Shown: piece after piece, positions 61,946 through 64,000 of the stretch
Layout: the number at the start of each line of letters is the position of its first letter
How positions within the stretch are numbered: the stretch's first letter is position 1
Source of the DNA: Ceratotherium simum simum
Taxonomy: Eukaryota; Chordata; Mammalia; Perissodactyla; Rhinocerotidae
DNA: 64,000 nt
Assembly (NCBI RefSeq): GCF_000283155.1
Contig: NW_004454195.1
Coordinates: 4,991,599 to 5,055,598 of the forward strand
Reading direction: 5' to 3'
The notes under the pieces: model-generated
What the model was told of the DNA's origin: nothing
The model's database searches: none
The model's input: the letters and a program-made list of their open reading frames with translations, nothing else
Position numbers and translations under genes: made by a program

Positions 61946-62914
61946 AAAGTACATTTCTTCATATTAGAGAGGAAAAAGAAAAGTTTTATTTTCCTCCTTG
62001 CTGTCAAAGTCTGTGGCCCCTACAAACATAAAAATCTTACGCACCTTTCTTGCATCATAACAACAGAAGCAATCATTTGATGTGGAAGTATTTTCATATC
62101 TTAATTTTGCCATTTTTATAGGATTAAAGTATTTTTTTAAAAAATATGGTAGAAGGCTTTGAACTTACTCTTTTCAATGATTAAATGTGTTATAAATATA
62201 CATTATTAATACATTATGCTTACCTGGCTTCAGAACTGGATAAACATGGGCGTAAATAACAATGATTGAGATATAACGTACTGTATTACATGCTAAAAAT
62301 TTCCCTCTGTCTTAGGTGAGAACAATGATTTCTAAATCAAGTACTCTGTCTTTTTTAATATTTCAAAGTTAGTTAGAGATTAAGAATATAGAAGACAGCT
62401 TGGAAAAGAAAGAACTATGTCAAAGATGAATCTCACAAAATGAGTAATATGCTGAAATGAACCATGATGGAGGGTGAGGGTAATCAACAGTTGTTTACAC
62501 AATGTTTAGATCATTTCTTTTGTCCTATCCTCACAGGACTCTAAATAATCACTCCATAGAGGTATCCAATGAGCACAGTTCAAAGAGGATATTTAGAAGG
62601 AACTAGGAATTATTTTGAAAGGGGTGTCCCTGAAGAAATGGTGTCAAAAAGTGGGAGAACACACTCCAGATGAAGAAGATTATCTCGAGTACGGAGGTTG
62701 CCCTGAGGAAAATTAACACTCTGATGTGTCTTCAGCTGAGTGAAATGCAGAAAGGAAAACCCCAACTCTTAGGGGTTTAAGGATTACATATTAAAACTAC
62801 TCATTAAAACTAAAAACAAATGAGATACTCCCACCTGGGTGTTTTATTTTCTGCTTAATAAACTATTAAATGGCTTTCTATAATTGCTGATTATACATAA
62901 GAAGTTTAAAAATG

Positions 62915-63512
62915 AATTCAGCATGGATGAATGCATAAAGAGGATGTGGTGTATATGTACTTATATACACACACACCCATACACAGTGGAATATTATTTA
63001 GCCATTTAAAAAGAAGGAAAGCCTGCCATTTGCAACAACCTGAATGAACCTCGAGGGTATTATGCTAAGTGACATAGTCAGAGAGAGAAAGATAAATACT
63101 GTATGATCTCACTTATATGTGGAATTAACAAAAAGACAAAACAAAAATGAACTCATAGATACAGAGAATGGATTAGTGGTTCCCAGAGGTGGGAGCTGGG
63201 GGGTAGGTGAAATGGGTGAAGGGAGTCAAAAGGTACAAACTTCCAGTTATAAAATAAATAATTCATGGGGATGTAATGTACAGCATATGACTATAGTTAA
63301 TAATACTGCACTGTATATTTGCAAGTTGCTAAGAGAGTAAACCTTAAAAGTTCTCATCACAAGAAAAAAAATTTCTAAGTAAGTCTGGTGAGGGATTTTA
63401 ACTAGACTTATTGTGGTGATCATTTTGTAATATATACAAATATAGAATCATTATCTTCTACATGTGAAACTTATATAATGCCATGTCAATTATATCTCAA
63501 TTTAAAAAAAGT
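62915..63512 (+). mobile_element. L1 3' end with 3' UTR
   Basis: Contains gtggaatattatttagccat, ctgtatgatctcacttatat, gactatagttaataatactg, gttctcatcacaagaaaaaa and atgtcaattatatctcaatt, the order of an L1MA/L1MB-like terminus. The 73-codon frame at 63119 is part of it. Confidence 0.88.
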
Positions 63513-63819
63513 GAACTCAGTACTTCTTTGCCAAGTAACTCTGTTCCAGAGTTTCAAAATCTGAATTTCTCACCATCATCCACTATACCCTATCAGTCGC
63601 TATGTTTTTATACTACTCAACTCTCAGAAGTCTCTGATATTTTGCCATATCTACCTCTTGAACATAACTTTGCATGTCCAGGTCACACATTTCTTTCTTA
63701 CAAACCAGTGTAAATGTGAGTCTTTAAGTGGTCACATTCCTGGAGGGAAAAAAACTAGTAGGCAAGGGTCATTTAAAAATGAATCCATTTCGGGGTCTTC
63801 AACTTCCATTTGTACTCTT

Positions 63820-64000
63820 TGGCATATAGCTTTTCATAGTATTCTCTTATAATCTTTTGTATTTCTGAGATGTCTGTTGTAACCTCTCCCCTTTCATTTC
63901 TGGTTTTACTTATTTGTGCCTTCTCTCTTTTTTTCTTGGTGAGTCTAGCTAAAGGTTTGTCAATTTTGTTGATCTTTTCAAAGAACCAGCTCTTGGTTTT
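63820..64000 (-). mobile_element. Antisense L1 ORF2 running off the window
   Basis: Contains tcatagtattctcttataat, ttggtgagtctagctaaagg and gatcttttcaaagaaccagc, the antisense of the L1 ORF2 region encoding [13 protein letters not shown] text. It continues past 64000. Confidence 0.85.

Larger units (their letters stand above)
50001..64000 (-). other. CDKAL1: CDKAL1 intron upstream of the exon (partial)
   Basis: This is intron by position: the CDKAL1 exon's splice acceptor is at 50001 and no further coding exon is recognisable to the window end. It holds two short EREs, two ERV1-type solo LTRs, a MIR/LTR/L1 nest, two antisense old L1 3' ends and L1 pieces near the right edge. I see nothing identifiable in 50600-51740, 51920-52590, 52770-53930 (apart from a GT run), 55700-56790, 57040-57270, 58910-60170, 60980-61710, 61970-62910 and 63520-63815. 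Confidence 0.9.

Noticed and set aside
61748..62080. 110-codon plus-strand frame over an ERE
   Set aside because: The same peptide text (VKCVCSAAGGPGSDPGRAP type) appears in every ERE head in this frame, so it is a repeat translation.

Overview
The window is mammalian nuclear DNA, AT-rich and almost wholly intronic. Nine tRNA-derived equine repetitive elements (ERE SINEs: a head reading gggccggcccNgtggc, then a B-box-like ggttcggatcc, and tails with gttagctcaggg) point to a perissodactyl, most likely an equid. Several are flanked by exact 9-19 bp target-site duplications, so they are fairly young. Old placental repeats (MIR, L2, L1, MaLR-like LTRs, hAT-Charlie and Tigger-like elements) make up much of the rest. 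The only secure gene feature is one 146-bp coding exon on the minus strand, 50000 down to 49855. Its translation contains [20 protein letters not shown] and [12 protein letters not shown], which identify CDKAL1, the radical-SAM tRNA methylthiotransferase. It has a pyrimidine-rich AG acceptor and a perfect GTAAGT donor. Everything else in 64 kb is intron of that very large gene, which runs right to left: 50001-64000 is upstream intron and 1-49854 is downstream intron. Layout: 1-14 kb holds an old repeat remnant, hAT miniature elements, L2 and MIR copies, and two EREs in opposite orientation, each inserted into a MIR. 14.8-16.2 kb is a decayed hAT transposon with transposase homology. 18.5-19.2 kb is a MaLR-type LTR with 5-bp duplications. 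22.5-25.6 kb is a 5'-truncated L1 with a second L1 3' end nested inside it. 26.5-28.1 kb has two EREs, one carrying an assembly gap, and a TA-flanked Tigger-like element. 33-43.8 kb has EREs (one with a 51-bp tandem tail and the second gap), two related LTRs, and MIR and L2 copies. 45.8-46.7 kb is largely repeat-free and contains a CpG-retaining open reading frame plus a motif-rich stretch. 53.9-61.9 kb has nested L1, LTR and MIR insertions and two short EREs. The window ends inside an antisense L1. The two most interesting signals are (1) a 72-codon CpG-retaining open frame at 45792-46011, minus strand, 3.8 kb downstream of the CDKAL1 exon. Its AG acceptor would keep the CDKAL1 reading frame, so it is a candidate alternative terminal exon, with a conserved non-coding element as the main rival explanation. 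(2) A three-layer insertion at about 57.3-58.9 kb (MIR, then LTR, then L1), in which the L1 has a 17-bp duplication but lacks its 3' UTR and poly(A). No bacterial-type operons, CRISPR arrays, rRNA or functional tRNA genes were seen. Repeat family names are from memory of consensus sequences, and boundaries without target-site duplications are approximate.
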